From an uncultured Acetatifactor sp. (GTDB lineage Bacteria > Bacillota > Clostridia > Lachnospirales > Lachnospiraceae): DNA of 58,942 bases. The notes beneath the pieces are model-generated. The model was not told where the DNA came from and did no database searches. It saw nothing but the letters and a program-made list of their open reading frames with translations. Below, piece by piece: positions 1 to 8,343 of the stretch. The stretch lies in assembly GCA_947630715.1 (NCBI GenBank), contig CANRIP010000015.1, positions 1 through 58,942 of the forward strand. Direction: 5' to 3'. The position numbers and the translations under genes are program-made. The first letter of the stretch is position 1. Every line of letters begins with the position of its first letter.

Positions 1-75
1 AATGAGCATGGTACAACACAATAGCGCACCATACATAATAACACAAACTGGAAGAAGGGTCAAGCAAAAGTTACT

Positions 76-1920
76 CTAATTGCCTGGAGCGGTTCTGTAA
101 AAATGGTAAAGCACAAACGGATATGTGGCGATCTGATGCTGTCCGTAACCGGCGATTTCATATCCCTTCCGGTACATTTCCTCCACATCGGACTCCGTGA
201 TGAAATCATAATTCAGATACCAGAAATCATCCGCTTCCACCTGGTCGCAGCGGCTGACCATCACCTCCGCCTCAGGATAATAATAGGACAGCACGGTCCA
301 GGCCAAATGCTTGACGTTATTCGTGGCAAATACCATGTTTTCCGCAGGTTCACCGATCAGCGCCAGCGAGGCCTCCGTCATGGCGGACTGTTGTTTTACT
401 TCCCCTCTCACCGCTTTGTAATCCTTCAACCCCGTCAGGATCAGCACGGCCAAACCCACAAGCAGCACACCCTTCCCGGCTTTTTCCAACAGACCGTTTC
501 GGAAGGGGATCCGTTTCAAAAGCTCCAGGATACGCCCACCGCCCACCGCCACCATCATAACGGCCACGCCGCCCAGCGGATACACATAACGCTGAGAAAG
601 AATGGGGCGATATACCACATCCGCCAGGTAAGCTGCCGCCACCGTCAGCAGGATCGTGGCCGCTCCCGCGGTCAGCACACAGCTTGCCGAAGACCAGGAC
701 GCAGCTTTCGGCGCCTGGAGCCGGATCCAGATTTTCCCGTCCGCCTTCTTTCTCTCCAGAATGCCGGACTCTGCGGCAAGCACGATGAAAAGAATCAAAA
801 CCGTCAGCGGAAGCATCCATTTCCGCATGCCGGCCCCGCCAAAAATCATGTCCACCACCTGCGCCAGCGGAACGGATTCCTCCAGCCACCAGTCCCCCTT
901 TACCCGGTTCACCGCCGCAGTCATATACCGGAGCCAGGGCAGATATCCCGCAATGAACAGGATCCCGGCGGTAAACGTGGGGATCCAGGTCTTTTTGCCG
1001 AAACGCCAGACCGCCAGCAGACAGGTGACAATCATCATAATCACCACGGACAAAAGGGCAAAATAATGCGCATAAGCCGCCACCAGTCCCCAGAACACCA
1101 TGCCGGTCCATCCTGCGAGCCGGTTATTCTCCAGTACGCGCCCGCAGCAATAATAACAGAATGTCACCGCCAGAAAAGCCATGGCGTACATGCGGATCTC
1201 CACGTTATAAGTCAGGCACATCTGGGACATTCCCATAAATACCACGGGAAAGGCCGCCGGAATCGCCCCGCAGCGTTTTTTGACCAGAACCACCGTCAGG
1301 ATCAGTCCCAGGGCAGCCAGGAGCAGGGAGGCAAAGTGGAACACCGGGCCGTTCCACCCCAGAAGCTCCACCCACATTTTCAGCCATAGATAATATAACG
1401 GCGGATGAGGCTCCTCCAGGGAAATGATCCGGAGCATATCCGGTACGGGATAGCGCACCAGATTCGCCGAATACGCTTCATCCCCCCACAGAACATTGTC
1501 AAAAATCAGGGACAGGTTCATGAGAAAAACCACCGCCGCCAGGATATAAATGCCCAGAGGAATCAGCCGGCGTCCCAAACGGAACACGATATGGTTCCGA
1601 AAGCTTTCTTCGTCCACCGTTACTTTCAGCCCTCTGGTTTCATACCACCAGTCGAATCCGGCCGCGGCCAGGGCGGCAGCCAACTCCCCCAGAATTAGTT
1701 TCAGCGTAAATTCCGGTGACCTGTCCGCTTTCTCCAGGAAAGACTCGCCTTCCTCGCAGCACAAAAACAGAAACAGAGCCGTGATTACCACAACCAAAAG
1801 AAGATTGGCCAGATATCGGAGCAAAAGATCACGTCCGCTCAGCTTTTCTCCGCTTTTATACAGTTTTCGCAAAAAGATGGGAAGGATGGGAATGGCCAAC
1901 AGAAATATACATGCAAACAT
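76..1920 (-). CDS. GT39-like (PMT/ArnT-type) membrane glycosyltransferase
   Basis: This is a 614-residue polytopic membrane protein. Residues 145-150 read WGDEAY and 172-177 read HPPLYY, which match the first-loop acidic motif and the following conserved loop of glycosyltransferase family 39-like enzymes that use polyprenyl-phosphate sugars outside the membrane. Many hydrophobic segments follow, and a soluble C-terminal part lies after about residue 480. AGGAGA sits 6 bases before the ATG, which fixes the start. It lies downstream of rplL on the same strand but behind a terminator, so it is probably expressed separately. The sugar and acceptor cannot be read from sequence; a cell-wall polymer or protein acceptor is possible. 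Confidence 0.8.
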   Translation of the reverse strand: MFACIFLLAIPILPIFLRKLYKSGEKLSGRDLLLRYLANLLLVVVITALFLFLCCEEGESFLEKADRSPEFTLKLILGELAAALAAAGFDWWYETRGLKVTVDEESFRNHIVFRLGRRLIPLGIYILAAVVFLMNLSLIFDNVLWGDEAYSANLVRYPVPDMLRIISLEEPHPPLYYLWLKMWVELLGWNGPVFHFASLLLAALGLILTVVLVKKRCGAIPAAFPVVFMGMSQMCLTYNVEIRMYAMAFLAVTFCYYCCGRVLENNRLAGWTGMVFWGLVAAYAHYFALLSVVIMMIVTCLLAVWRFGKKTWIPTFTAGILFIAGYLPWLRYMTAAVNRVKGDWWLEESVPLAQVVDMIFGGAGMRKWMLPLTVLILFIVLAAESGILERKKADGKIWIRLQAPKAASWSSASCVLTAGAATILLTVAAAYLADVVYRPILSQRYVYPLGGVAVMMVAVGGGRILELLKRIPFRNGLLEKAGKGVLLVGLAVLILTGLKDYKAVRGEVKQQSAMTEASLALIGEPAENMVFATNNVKHLAWTVLSYYYPEAEVMVSRCDQVEADDFWYLNYDFITESDVEEMYRKGYEIAGYGQHQIATYPFVLYHFYRTAPGN

Positions 1921-1977
1921 AGTTTTCTCCTAACATACCGCGTCCCGGCGGGATCCCATGCAGGGTTCTGCGCTCAA

Positions 1978-2020
1978 GACAATAAGACGAAACCCGCCAG
2001 GCGTGTTTCGTCTTGTTGTC
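1978..2020. repeat. Long inverted repeat between rplL and the glycosyltransferase gene
   Basis: Arms of 16 bases (1978-1993 and 2005-2020) pair with a single mismatch, which would be a G-U pair in RNA, around an 11-base loop. No T-run follows on either strand, so it is not an obvious intrinsic terminator. It lies in the 5' region of the glycosyltransferase gene, so it may be a leader hairpin or an RNA end-stabilising structure. Confidence 0.5.
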
Positions 2021-2100
2021 AGGACGCAGACAGCGGTTGCAACGCCTGATCGATATTTCGATTTCGTTCTGCGCCGTTTGGTCTGCTCCGGCTCCGTAAT

Positions 2101-2140
2101 AAAAAGACAGTTTCCCGTGCAGGCACAGAACTGTCTTTTT
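2101..2140 (-). terminator. Intrinsic terminator of rplJ-rplL
   Basis: A perfect 12-base inverted repeat (2101-2112 with 2129-2140) forms a stem whose 3' arm on the minus strand ends in TTTTT followed by ATTA. It lies 37 bases past the rplL stop. Confidence 0.8.
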
Positions 2141-2177
2141 ATCTCTCACGCAGCCAGTTGGATATGGCGGCTGTTTG

Positions 2178-2552
2178 TTACTTCAGCGTAACCTTTGCGC
2201 CGACTTCTTCCAGCTTCTTCTTGATTTCTTCCGCTTCTTCCTTAGCGACGCCTTCCTTGACTACCTTGGGAGCGCCGTCAACAACTGCCTTGGACTCGGA
2301 CAGGCCCAGGCCGGTCACTTCACGGACAACCTTGATGACCTTAACCTTCTCTGCGCCAACCTCGGTCAGCTCTACGTCGAACTCGGTCTTCTCCTCCTCA
2401 GCCGCAGCCGCGGGACCTGCCGCAGCAACTACAACGCCCGCCGCAGCGGAAACGCCGAACTCCTCCTCGCAGGCTTTTACAAGATCATTCAGCTCTAATA
2501 CGGACAACTCTTTGATTGCATCAATCAGTTCCTGTGCGGTTAACTTTGCCAT
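2178..2552 (-). CDS. rplL: 50S ribosomal protein L7/L12
   Basis: This 124-residue protein of the ribosomal stalk recruits translation factors. The N-terminal dimerisation helix ([20 protein letters not shown]) is followed by an Ala/Gly/Glu hinge at about 40-58 and the conserved C-terminal domain with [17 protein letters not shown]. The start chosen is the ATG at 2552 (MAKLT), because GGAGG lies 8 bases upstream; two ATGs further upstream overlap or precede that ribosome binding site. It follows rplJ in one transcript governed by the L10 leader. Unusually, rpoB does not follow. Confidence 0.97.
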   Translation of the reverse strand: MAKLTAQELIDAIKELSVLELNDLVKACEEEFGVSAAAGVVVAAAGPAAAAEEEKTEFDVELTEVGAEKVKVIKVVREVTGLGLSESKAVVDGAPKVVKEGVAKEEAEEIKKKLEEVGAKVTLK

Positions 2553-2606
2553 TTTCATATCCTCCATTTCTTATACTCAGTTTGTTTCAGGCAGATTTAC
2601 GCCCCG

Positions 2607-3125
2607 TTACTCTGCGGCAGGCGCTTCTGCCGTTTCGCCGGCCCCGCCTTTTTCGGCCAGTTGTTTCATCACGCGGGCAAAATTGGTGATAGGGCTCTGC
2701 AGACTTCCCAGCAGCTTGGAAATCAGTACGTCTCTGGAAGGGATGTTTGCAATAGCCGCGATTCCCTTAGCATCATAGACGGTGCCTTCCACGACTCCGG
2801 CCTTAATTTCCAGCTTTTCGGCGCTTTTTGCGAACTCAGCCAGCACTCTCGCGGGAGCGGTGGCATCGTCAGTGGAAATCGCCACTGCGCTGGGGCCTTC
2901 CAGATACTGGGTCAGGCCTTCAAATTCGGTGCCCTGAAACGCAAAATTCATAAACGTATTCTTGTACACCTTGTAGGTTACGCCGGCTTCCCGCAGTTGT
3001 TTCCGAAGCTGGGTATCCTGCTCCACTGTGAGCCCGCGGTAATCCACCAGCACCACGGACTGAGCGTCCTTAATGCCTGCGGAAATCTCGTCTACAATGG
3101 GTTTCTTCAACTCAACCTTTGCCAT
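2607..3125 (-). CDS. rplJ: 50S ribosomal protein L10
   Basis: This 172-residue protein forms the stalk base that carries L7/L12 dimers. MAKVELKKPIVDEI and VVLVDYRGLTVEQ are typical L10 N-terminal sequences, and the C-terminal helix (about 135-170) is the L7/L12-binding spine. AAGGAGG precedes the ATG at a good distance. L10 (with L12) normally represses its own operon by binding the leader RNA, which is visible upstream at 3185-3345. Confidence 0.97.
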   Translation of the reverse strand: MAKVELKKPIVDEISAGIKDAQSVVLVDYRGLTVEQDTQLRKQLREAGVTYKVYKNTFMNFAFQGTEFEGLTQYLEGPSAVAISTDDATAPARVLAEFAKSAEKLEIKAGVVEGTVYDAKGIAAIANIPSRDVLISKLLGSLQSPITNFARVMKQLAEKGGAGETAEAPAAE

Positions 3126-3184
3126 TTTTTTACCTCCTTATCATATTTTGTGGGATCATGTCCCCGCCGAAAGGAGTTTTCTAT

Positions 3185-3345
3185 AAGAAAAAGCCTTCCT
3201 GAAGACAGGAAGGCATAAAGTCTTACTTTAAACTCTTTCCTCGGTAGGCGCATCGCTTACCCCGCCCGCCACGGCCCACGGAACCCTTCCTCCGCTGCCT
3301 GACTTTGGGACCTACTGTCTTCGGCACAGTTTTACAACCTTTTAT
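3185..3345 (-). ncRNA. Ribosomal protein L10 leader RNA with attenuator
   Basis: The minus-strand transcript contains GCCGAAGACAGTAGGTCC followed about 70 bases later by CCTACCGAGGAAA. These conserved blocks of the L10 leader pair through GTAGG/CCTAC. It ends in a 9-base GC-rich stem (3193-3201 with 3206-3214) followed by TTTTTCTT, an intrinsic attenuator 60 bases before rplJ. Binding of L10(L12)4 to the leader is the known control in Firmicutes. It accounts for most of the 319-base gap between rplA and rplJ. Confidence 0.85.
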
Positions 3346-3375
3346 ACGATATCACAGGGAAACGGTTTTCGTCAA
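3346..3375 (-). promoter_or_regulatory. Probable sigma-A promoter of rplJ-rplL
   Basis: On the minus strand, TTGACG (3370-3375) lies 18 bases before TATCGT (3346-3351), just upstream of the L10 leader. A TATAAA at 3341-3346 also lies there but at a poor spacing. The -10 assignment is uncertain. Confidence 0.5.
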
Positions 3376-3444
3376 CCCCCAATTCGTATTCTTTTACAGT
3401 TTTCGTATCCTTTGCAGTTTCCCGGCACAAAGCCAACGGAACGC

Positions 3445-4134
3445 TTAATATCTGGCGACGCTCACCTTTACGCCGGGGCCCATGGTGCTGGTCAGGGTAA
3501 TGCTTTTCAGGTACTGTCCCTTCAGGGCGTTGGGGCGGGCCTTGATGATAGCGTCCATCAGCGCGTTAAAGTTCTCCAGCAGCGCCTCCTCCGTAAAGGA
3601 TGCCTTTCCAATAGGCACATGCACGATATTGGTCTTATCCAGTCTGTACTCGATCTTACCGGCTTTGATATCCGCAATGGCCTTGGCCACATCCATGGTC
3701 ACGGTACCGGCCTTAGGGTTTGGCATCAGACCCTTAGGGCCTAACACTTTACCAAGACGTCCCACCACACCCATCATATCGGGCGTAGCCACTACAACGT
3801 CGAAATCAAGCCATCCGTCGTTCTGAATTTTGGGGATCAGCTCCTCGCCGCCCACATAATCGGCGCCTGCCGCTTCCGCTTCGTTTAACTTATCGCCTTT
3901 GGCAAATACAAGAACCTTCACTGTCTTACCGGTTCCGTTAGGCAGCACCACCGCGCCGCGGATCTGCTGCTCCGCATGACGGCCGTCGCAGCCGGTGCGG
4001 ATATGAACCTCTATGGTTTCGTCAAATTTTGCCGTTGCCGTTTTCTTTACCAGAGCGATTGCCTCTTCCGGCTCATAGAAGACGGTACGGTCTATCAGCT
4101 TGGCAGCCTCTGTATATTTTTTTCCATGTTTCAT
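3445..4134 (-). CDS. rplA: 50S ribosomal protein L1
   Basis: This 229-residue protein binds 23S rRNA at the L1 stalk. [16 protein letters not shown], the [20 protein letters not shown] block (about 120-139) and the C-terminal [14 protein letters not shown] are hallmarks of L1. The start at 4134 is supported by GGGAGG 8 bases upstream; the reading frame is open further upstream but has no ribosome binding site there. L1 is also the usual translational repressor of the rplK-rplA pair. Confidence 0.97.
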   Translation of the reverse strand: MKHGKKYTEAAKLIDRTVFYEPEEAIALVKKTATAKFDETIEVHIRTGCDGRHAEQQIRGAVVLPNGTGKTVKVLVFAKGDKLNEAEAAGADYVGGEELIPKIQNDGWLDFDVVVATPDMMGVVGRLGKVLGPKGLMPNPKAGTVTMDVAKAIADIKAGKIEYRLDKTNIVHVPIGKASFTEEALLENFNALMDAIIKARPNALKGQYLKSITLTSTMGPGVKVSVARY

Positions 4135-4267
4135 TCTCTTACCTCCCAGGTTCCAGCGACAACATATGTTGTCTCCCAATTTACGATGAAAGTCCCAGCC
4201 GGCGGCTGCGAAACGTCCCTGTCTGCATGCATCGGGCACAGGCGCCGGATGAGCATGTTACATGCCC

Positions 4268-4693
4268 TTAGTCTTCTACGGTAATTCCCATACTGCGGGC
4301 GGTACCGGCGATCATGCTGATAGCGGCCTCCAGGCTTGCGGCGTTCAGATCAGGCATTTTCAGCTCGGCGATCTCCTGAAGCTTTGCCTTGGAAATCTTC
4401 GCCACCTTGGTCTTGTTCGGCGCCGCGGAGCCGGACTGCAGATTGCATGCCTTCTTTAACAGTACCGCGGCCGGAGGAGTCTTCGTAACGAAACTGAAAC
4501 TTCTGTCCGCGTAAACAGTGATCACCACGGGAATGATAACGTCTCCCTGATCGGCGGTTCTTGCGTTGAACTGTTTGGTGAACTCGACGATATTCACGCC
4601 GTGCTGACCCAGAGCAGGTCCAACCGGGGGAGCCGGCGTTGCCTTGCCGGCAGGAATCTGTAACTTGATATAACCTTCTACTTTCTTTGCCAT
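4268..4693 (-). CDS. rplK: 50S ribosomal protein L11
   Basis: This 141-residue protein of the GTPase-associated centre carries the conserved [20 protein letters not shown] motif (about 14-33) and the RNA-binding C-terminal domain ending in [14 protein letters not shown] lies 7 bases before the ATG. It sits between nusG and rplA as in most bacteria. Confidence 0.97.
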   Translation of the reverse strand: MAKKVEGYIKLQIPAGKATPAPPVGPALGQHGVNIVEFTKQFNARTADQGDVIIPVVITVYADRSFSFVTKTPPAAVLLKKACNLQSGSAAPNKTKVAKISKAKLQEIAELKMPDLNAASLEAAISMIAGTARSMGITVED

Positions 4694-4711
4694 TTTGGCA
4701 CCTCCTAAAAT

Positions 4712-4803
4712 TGTGGTAAGCCGTCCTCGTCCGCCCGTTCAGGCGGATCCGCTGCCGACGGCGTTTCGGCGCAGGAACCCGTCCAGCGGTTTCCTGCTCC
4801 CAC
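4712..4803 (-). promoter_or_regulatory. Possible L1 autoregulatory leader in front of rplK
   Basis: In the 172-base nusG-rplK gap the minus-strand RNA starts with GTGGGAG (about 4797-4803) and returns with TTACCAC (about 4712-4718) just before the rplK ribosome binding site, so GTGG/CCAC can close the structure. An internal hairpin pairs CAGGAAACC with GGGTTCCTG. This layout resembles L1 target leaders known upstream of rplK. The assignment rests on pattern only. Confidence 0.4.
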
Positions 4804-4865
4804 TTTGCTGCCTATATTGACCGGACTGGCCGGTTAATACCTTTTGTCTCAAGCCGTGAGAGCCA

Positions 4866-5384
4866 TCAGAGCTTTCTCACCTCTGCGAAACTGATTTCCA
4901 CAGGGGTTTCCCTGCCGAACAGCTCCACGTTGATCGTGGCCGTCTGCTTGCCAAAGTCCAGTTTTTGAACCACGCCCACGGTGTCCTTCCACACGCCGGC
5001 CACTACGGCAATGCTGTCACCCTCCACAAAGTCGATGGAAACGTTCTCGGTCTTGATTCCCAGAGGTTTCATCTCAGCCTCGGTCAAGGGCACGGGCTTG
5101 CTGCCCGGTCCCACAAATCCGGTAACGCCCCGGGTGTTTCGCACCACATACCAGGTATCGTCGTTCATCTCCATATTGAGCAGCACATAGCCGGGGAACA
5201 TTTTTTTCTGAACGGTTTTCTTTGCGCCGTTCTTCAACTCCACCACGTCCTGCATGGGTACCCTGACTTCCAGAATCTGCTCCGCCAGATGCCTGTTATT
5301 CTCAATGGTTTTCTCAATATTGGCCTTAACCTTATTCTCATATCCTGAATAGGTATGAACCACATACCATTTTGCCTCTGCCAT
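4866..5384 (-). CDS. nusG: Transcription elongation/antitermination factor NusG
   Basis: This 172-residue protein links RNA polymerase with the ribosome and with termination factors. The NGN domain opens with KWYVVHTYSGYENKVKANIE and contains FPGYVLLNMEMND and RNTRGVTGFVG. The KOW domain at about 123-150 reads EGDSIAVVAGVWKDTVG. GGGAGGAGA precedes the ATG. It follows secE by 14 bases. Confidence 0.97.
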   Translation of the reverse strand: MAEAKWYVVHTYSGYENKVKANIEKTIENNRHLAEQILEVRVPMQDVVELKNGAKKTVQKKMFPGYVLLNMEMNDDTWYVVRNTRGVTGFVGPGSKPVPLTEAEMKPLGIKTENVSIDFVEGDSIAVVAGVWKDTVGVVQKLDFGKQTATINVELFGRETPVEISFAEVRKL

Positions 5385-5398
5385 AGGATCTCCTCCCG

Positions 5399-5602
5399 TT
5401 AAATTGATGTCAGGAAATTCACACCGTATTTGATGACATAATCCAGGATCGCAATGATAACGCCCACTACAATCGAGATAATCACTACGGCGACGGACTG
5501 TTTCAGGGTTGACATTCTGTCAGGCCATATAATTTTTTTGAACTCGGCTTTCATCCCTTTCCAAAAGCTGGGACGCGCCTGTTTTTCTGCGGAATCTCCC
5601 AT
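5399..5602 (-). CDS. secE: Preprotein translocase subunit SecE
   Basis: This 67-residue single-span form is typical of Gram-positive bacteria. The amphipathic FWKGMKAEFKKIIWPDR segment (about 13-29) precedes the transmembrane helix (about 37-60). It is a core subunit of the SecYEG channel. The rpmG-secE-nusG order is standard. Confidence 0.95.
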   Translation of the reverse strand: MGDSAEKQARPSFWKGMKAEFKKIIWPDRMSTLKQSVAVVIISIVVGVIIAILDYVIKYGVNFLTSI

Positions 5603-5621
5603 GATAAATCCTTTCGCGACC

Positions 5622-5771
5622 TTATTTGGTCTCCCTGTGCAGTGTATGAGTTCTGCAGAACCTGCAATACTTCTTTATTTCCATACGCTCGGGATGAGTT
5701 TTCTTTTCCTTGGTCGTATTATAGTTACGCCGTTTGCACTCGGTACACTCTAATGTGATTTTTGTACGCAT
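5622..5771 (-). CDS. rpmG: 50S ribosomal protein L33
   Basis: This 49-residue protein starts [17 protein letters not shown] and contains [17 protein letters not shown]. The two CxxC pairs identify the zinc-binding C+ form of L33. The ATG at 5771 is preceded by GGAGG, which excludes the open frame upstream. It is the first gene of the operon behind a strong promoter. Confidence 0.95.
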   Translation of the reverse strand: MRTKITLECTECKRRNYNTTKEKKTHPERMEIKKYCRFCRTHTLHRETK

Positions 5772-5850
5772 CTTGCCACCTCCGTTTATTACCCTTGGTT
5801 TTTCAAATATTTTAAGCAAAAAAAAAGAGCTAAAACCTTTCTCTTTCGTA

Positions 5851-5879
5851 AATATACCATATCAGGTTCGTCCCGTCAA
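5851..5879 (-). promoter_or_regulatory. Sigma-A promoter of rpmG-secE-nusG-rplK-rplA
   Basis: On the minus strand, TTGACG (5874-5879) and TATATT (5851-5856) are separated by exactly 17 bases, about 80 bases before the rpmG start. Confidence 0.85.
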
Positions 5880-5920
5880 CTATTTTTTCCGTTTGAAATG
5901 ATTTTTCTCTGATCTGTATC

Positions 5921-5949
5921 TTGTTTCCTCTTATATTATGTGATAAAAT
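5921..5949 (+). promoter_or_regulatory. Possible promoter of the FliD-like gene
   Basis: TTGTTT (5921-5926), a 17-base spacer and TAAAAT (5944-5949) lie 85 bases before the FliD-like start. I found no sigma-28 element here, unlike the main late flagellar operon. Confidence 0.45.
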
Positions 5950-6034
5950 AACTGTATCTGTCAAGGGAGAAAAACGGATTTTTCTTCTATCAAAAATTCC
6001 GCTGTGGGATTCAGGGAGGAAAGGAGGCGCGGCT

Positions 6035-7330
6035 ATGAGCGCTGCACTGGGTGCGGTATACAATAATTTTTTGTCCGCATATACGCCAAAACCGGTCACG
6101 CGGTACGATGCCCATAAAAAAAGCGAGCTTCGCAGCGTGTACAACACCATAGTCAAAATGAACCGGGACGCCCCCTGGTATCTTCCCACCACCAGCAAGA
6201 TTACCCAGAATTACGCCGTTGACCTGAAGGAAAACGCCAGAGGTTTACACAACACGATCGCTCAGTTGGGCGGTTTGGAGAAGGACGGCCTGTTCCGCAA
6301 GAAAAGCGCCTATTCCTCCGATGAAGAAACGGTTTCCGCCTCTTATATCGGTTCCCAGGACGGAGAGGACGCCGTTCCCTCTGTGCAGCTTGAGGTGCGT
6401 TCCCTGGCCTCCTCCCAGGAAAATCTCGGCTATTTTTTCCCGAACGACAAGGTTTCCCTTGTTTCCGGCACCTATTCCTTTGATCTGGGAATCAATGACA
6501 TGAACTATGAATTCCAGTTTTCCGTCAGCGGCGAGGAAACGAACCGTGAGATCCAGGAACGTCTGGCGCGCCTTGTGAACAATTCCAACGTTGGCGTAAA
6601 GGCGGACGTGGTGGAATCGGAAAACCGCACCGCCATTCGCCTGACATCGGAGGAGTCCGGTCTGCCCCAGGGAAAAAGCAGCCTGTTTACCGTCAGCGAC
6701 GACCACACCAGCAAAAATGCCGGCACGGTTGACTATTTCGGGCTGGATTATGTGAGCCGGAACGCCTCGAACGCGGAAATTATGGTAAACGGAAAGCCTC
6801 AGACCGTTTCTTCCAACCGCCTGACGATAGACGGGCTGTTCGATCTTACCTTAAAAGGCGTCAGTCCGGAGGGCAGCCCGGTGGAAATCGGCTTAAAGAC
6901 CGACGTGGAATCCCTCACAGACAATATTTCCCACCTGATCGGCGGATACAACGAATTTATGAAAGCGGCCTCCTCCTATCTCGACACCCAGGCAAGAAGC
7001 AGACAGTTGGTGCGGGAGTTAAAGGGCATCGCTCTGGTATACGGAAACCCTCTGCAATCTATGGGATTTACCATGGCGGAGGACGGCACCCTTGAACTGG
7101 ATCGGGACGTACTGCGTCAGACTGCCGAAGGATCCCAGGATATCTCCGAAACCTTCGGCTATCTGAAAAATTTTTCGGATTCGCTGCTGCGCAAAAGCAA
7201 TCAGGTGGCGTTAAACCCCATGGATTATGTGGAAAAGGTGATGGTTGCCTATAAAAATCCGGGCCATAACTTTATCAACCCCTATTCCACCAGCGCGTAC
7301 AGCGGCATGATGTTTAACGGTTACTGTTAA
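6035..7330 (+). CDS. FliD-like flagellar protein, orphan
   Basis: This 431-residue protein starts at the ATG at 6035, with AGGAGG 8 bases upstream. The middle and C-terminal parts resemble the filament cap protein FliD: SNAEIMVNGKPQTVSSN (about 247-263) and TIDGLFDLTLKGVSPEGSPV are like the FliD segments 'vNG...sN.i.d...GltltL', and LIGGYNEFMKAASSYLD is like the FliD helix around 'l..yN.l...i'. The N-terminal part (YDAHKKSELRSVYNTIVK) does not look like a canonical FliD start. It ends in an unusual aromatic/Gly/Met-rich tail with a C-terminal Cys. It is encoded opposite to the fliD operon. A cap variant, junction protein or secreted regulator are all possible. Confidence 0.6.
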   Translation: MSAALGAVYNNFLSAYTPKPVTRYDAHKKSELRSVYNTIVKMNRDAPWYLPTTSKITQNYAVDLKENARGLHNTIAQLGGLEKDGLFRKKSAYSSDEETVSASYIGSQDGEDAVPSVQLEVRSLASSQENLGYFFPNDKVSLVSGTYSFDLGINDMNYEFQFSVSGEETNREIQERLARLVNNSNVGVKADVVESENRTAIRLTSEESGLPQGKSSLFTVSDDHTSKNAGTVDYFGLDYVSRNASNAEIMVNGKPQTVSSNRLTIDGLFDLTLKGVSPEGSPVEIGLKTDVESLTDNISHLIGGYNEFMKAASSYLDTQARSRQLVRELKGIALVYGNPLQSMGFTMAEDGTLELDRDVLRQTAEGSQDISETFGYLKNFSDSLLRKSNQVALNPMDYVEKVMVAYKNPGHNFINPYSTSAYSGMMFNGYC

Positions 7331-7348
7331 AAGGAATTTCCCGCCCCC

Positions 7349-7699
7349 TTACTTACTCTTTTTCCCTTTTGTTTTATACTTCTCAATCTGGCTGAAATCC
7401 TCCATCAGCTCCAGAATCTTATCCCGTCCCGTCTGATTCAGTTTCATGTAATTTTGCATCACCCGGTTTTCCAAAAGCTGGGCTCCTAAGGACGCGTCCC
7501 TTTCCAGGGAAGTGAAATCAACGGGATTCAGGCTCAGCTTATCGCACATTTTAATCACAGTGCCGTATGCCATGCCTTCAATCCCCCGTTCCAGAGCTGT
7601 CACCAGCGTACTGTAAGGAATTCCCAGCTCCATCGCGAACTGGCGCACGCTTCGATACTGCCTCAGGATCTCTTTTTTCAGGGTTTCTGCTTTTGTCAT
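7349..7699 (-). CDS. Small XRE-type helix-turn-helix regulator
   Basis: This 116-residue protein starts MTKAETLKKEI at 7699, with GGAGG 8 bases upstream. Residues about 14-65 form a lambda-repressor-like HTH: SVRQFAMELGIPYSTLVTAL as the helix-turn-helix, then GTVIKMCDKLSLNPVDF. The C-terminal helix (YMKLNQTGRDKILELMEDF) resembles the dimerisation tails of small XRE regulators. It has its own promoter. Its targets are unknown; the neighbouring FliD-like gene is convergent, not downstream. Confidence 0.75.
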   Translation of the reverse strand: MTKAETLKKEILRQYRSVRQFAMELGIPYSTLVTALERGIEGMAYGTVIKMCDKLSLNPVDFTSLERDASLGAQLLENRVMQNYMKLNQTGRDKILELMEDFSQIEKYKTKGKKSK

Positions 7700-7744
7700 G
7701 TCGTTTTCCTCCATTCTAGCAATCAATCATATGTCTGTACGACC

Positions 7745-7773
7745 ACTATACGATACATCGGAAATCATTGCAA
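7745..7773 (-). promoter_or_regulatory. Sigma-A promoter of the XRE regulator
   Basis: On the minus strand, TTGCAA (7768-7773), a 17-base spacer and TATAGT (7745-7750) lie 46 bases before the start codon. Confidence 0.7.
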
Positions 7774-7842
7774 GAGGTATTCCGTTTTTCTTATTTTTTT
7801 CCGTTAAAATCCTCTTGGGGAAATGCTCTCTGGGCCAAAGAT

Positions 7843-7864
7843 AAGGGTGGCCTGCGCCACCCTT
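7843..7864 (-). terminator. Hairpin ending the late flagellar operon
   Basis: A perfect 9-base stem (7843-7851 with 7856-7864) and a 4-base loop lie directly after the fliT-like stop. On the minus strand it is followed only by ATCTTT, so it is a weak terminator or RNA 3' end. Confidence 0.55.
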
Positions 7865-7866
7865 CT

Positions 7867-8343
7867 TTACTTTTTTTTGTCCATCACCTGCGGCATCACC
7901 ACAGAAGAATGGCTCATATTCTTATAATAGTCATATGCCGCTTTGGAACTTTTTCTTCCCATACGGATGGTTTCCCTGGTCTTGCGAAAATAATCCTCCA
8001 CCAGTTTTTTGTTCCTGGATTCCTGCGCCTGGATCATCACGCTGGTTTCCGTCACCTGGGTGACCAGCTCCTGCAGCCTCCGAATTTGATCCCTGTACCG
8101 GTCCCGGTTACCGGAAAGCTCCTCCGACACTCTGGCATACAGGCTCTCAAAGCCGTTATCGAGAGCGCTTAATTTGTCGATCAGTTGCCCTTTTTCTTCC
8201 ACATACTGGTCGAACAGTTCCATATCCGCCTCATCCGTCTGAAAAAGCTCCTGCTGCCGCAGATTATACTGCCGGATCTCGTCCATTACCTGAAGTTTTT
8301 CCTGAAGGCTTTCTTCCAACAGCGTCAGATAATTTTCCGTCAT
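7867..8343 (-). CDS. FliT/FlgN-like flagellar chaperone
   Basis: This 158-residue protein is almost all alpha-helical and highly charged, with heptad-like stretches such as LLEESLQEKLQVMDEIRQYN and DQYVEEKGQLIDKLSALDNG. It overlaps the fliS stop by four bases (ATGA) and follows fliD-fliS, where fliT is found. FliT binds FliD and keeps it export-competent. Sequence identity in this family is low, so the name rests mainly on position, length and helicity. Confidence 0.6.
   Translation of the reverse strand: MTENYLTLLEESLQEKLQVMDEIRQYNLRQQELFQTDEADMELFDQYVEEKGQLIDKLSALDNGFESLYARVSEELSGNRDRYRDQIRRLQELVTQVTETSVMIQAQESRNKKLVEDYFRKTRETIRMGRKSSKAAYDYYKNMSHSSVVMPQVMDKKK

Noticed and set aside
103..1389. 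Long plus-strand open frame opposite the glycosyltransferase gene
   Set aside because: Composition is His/Arg/Gln-rich nonsense, no ribosome binding site, and it mirrors a well-supported minus-strand membrane protein.
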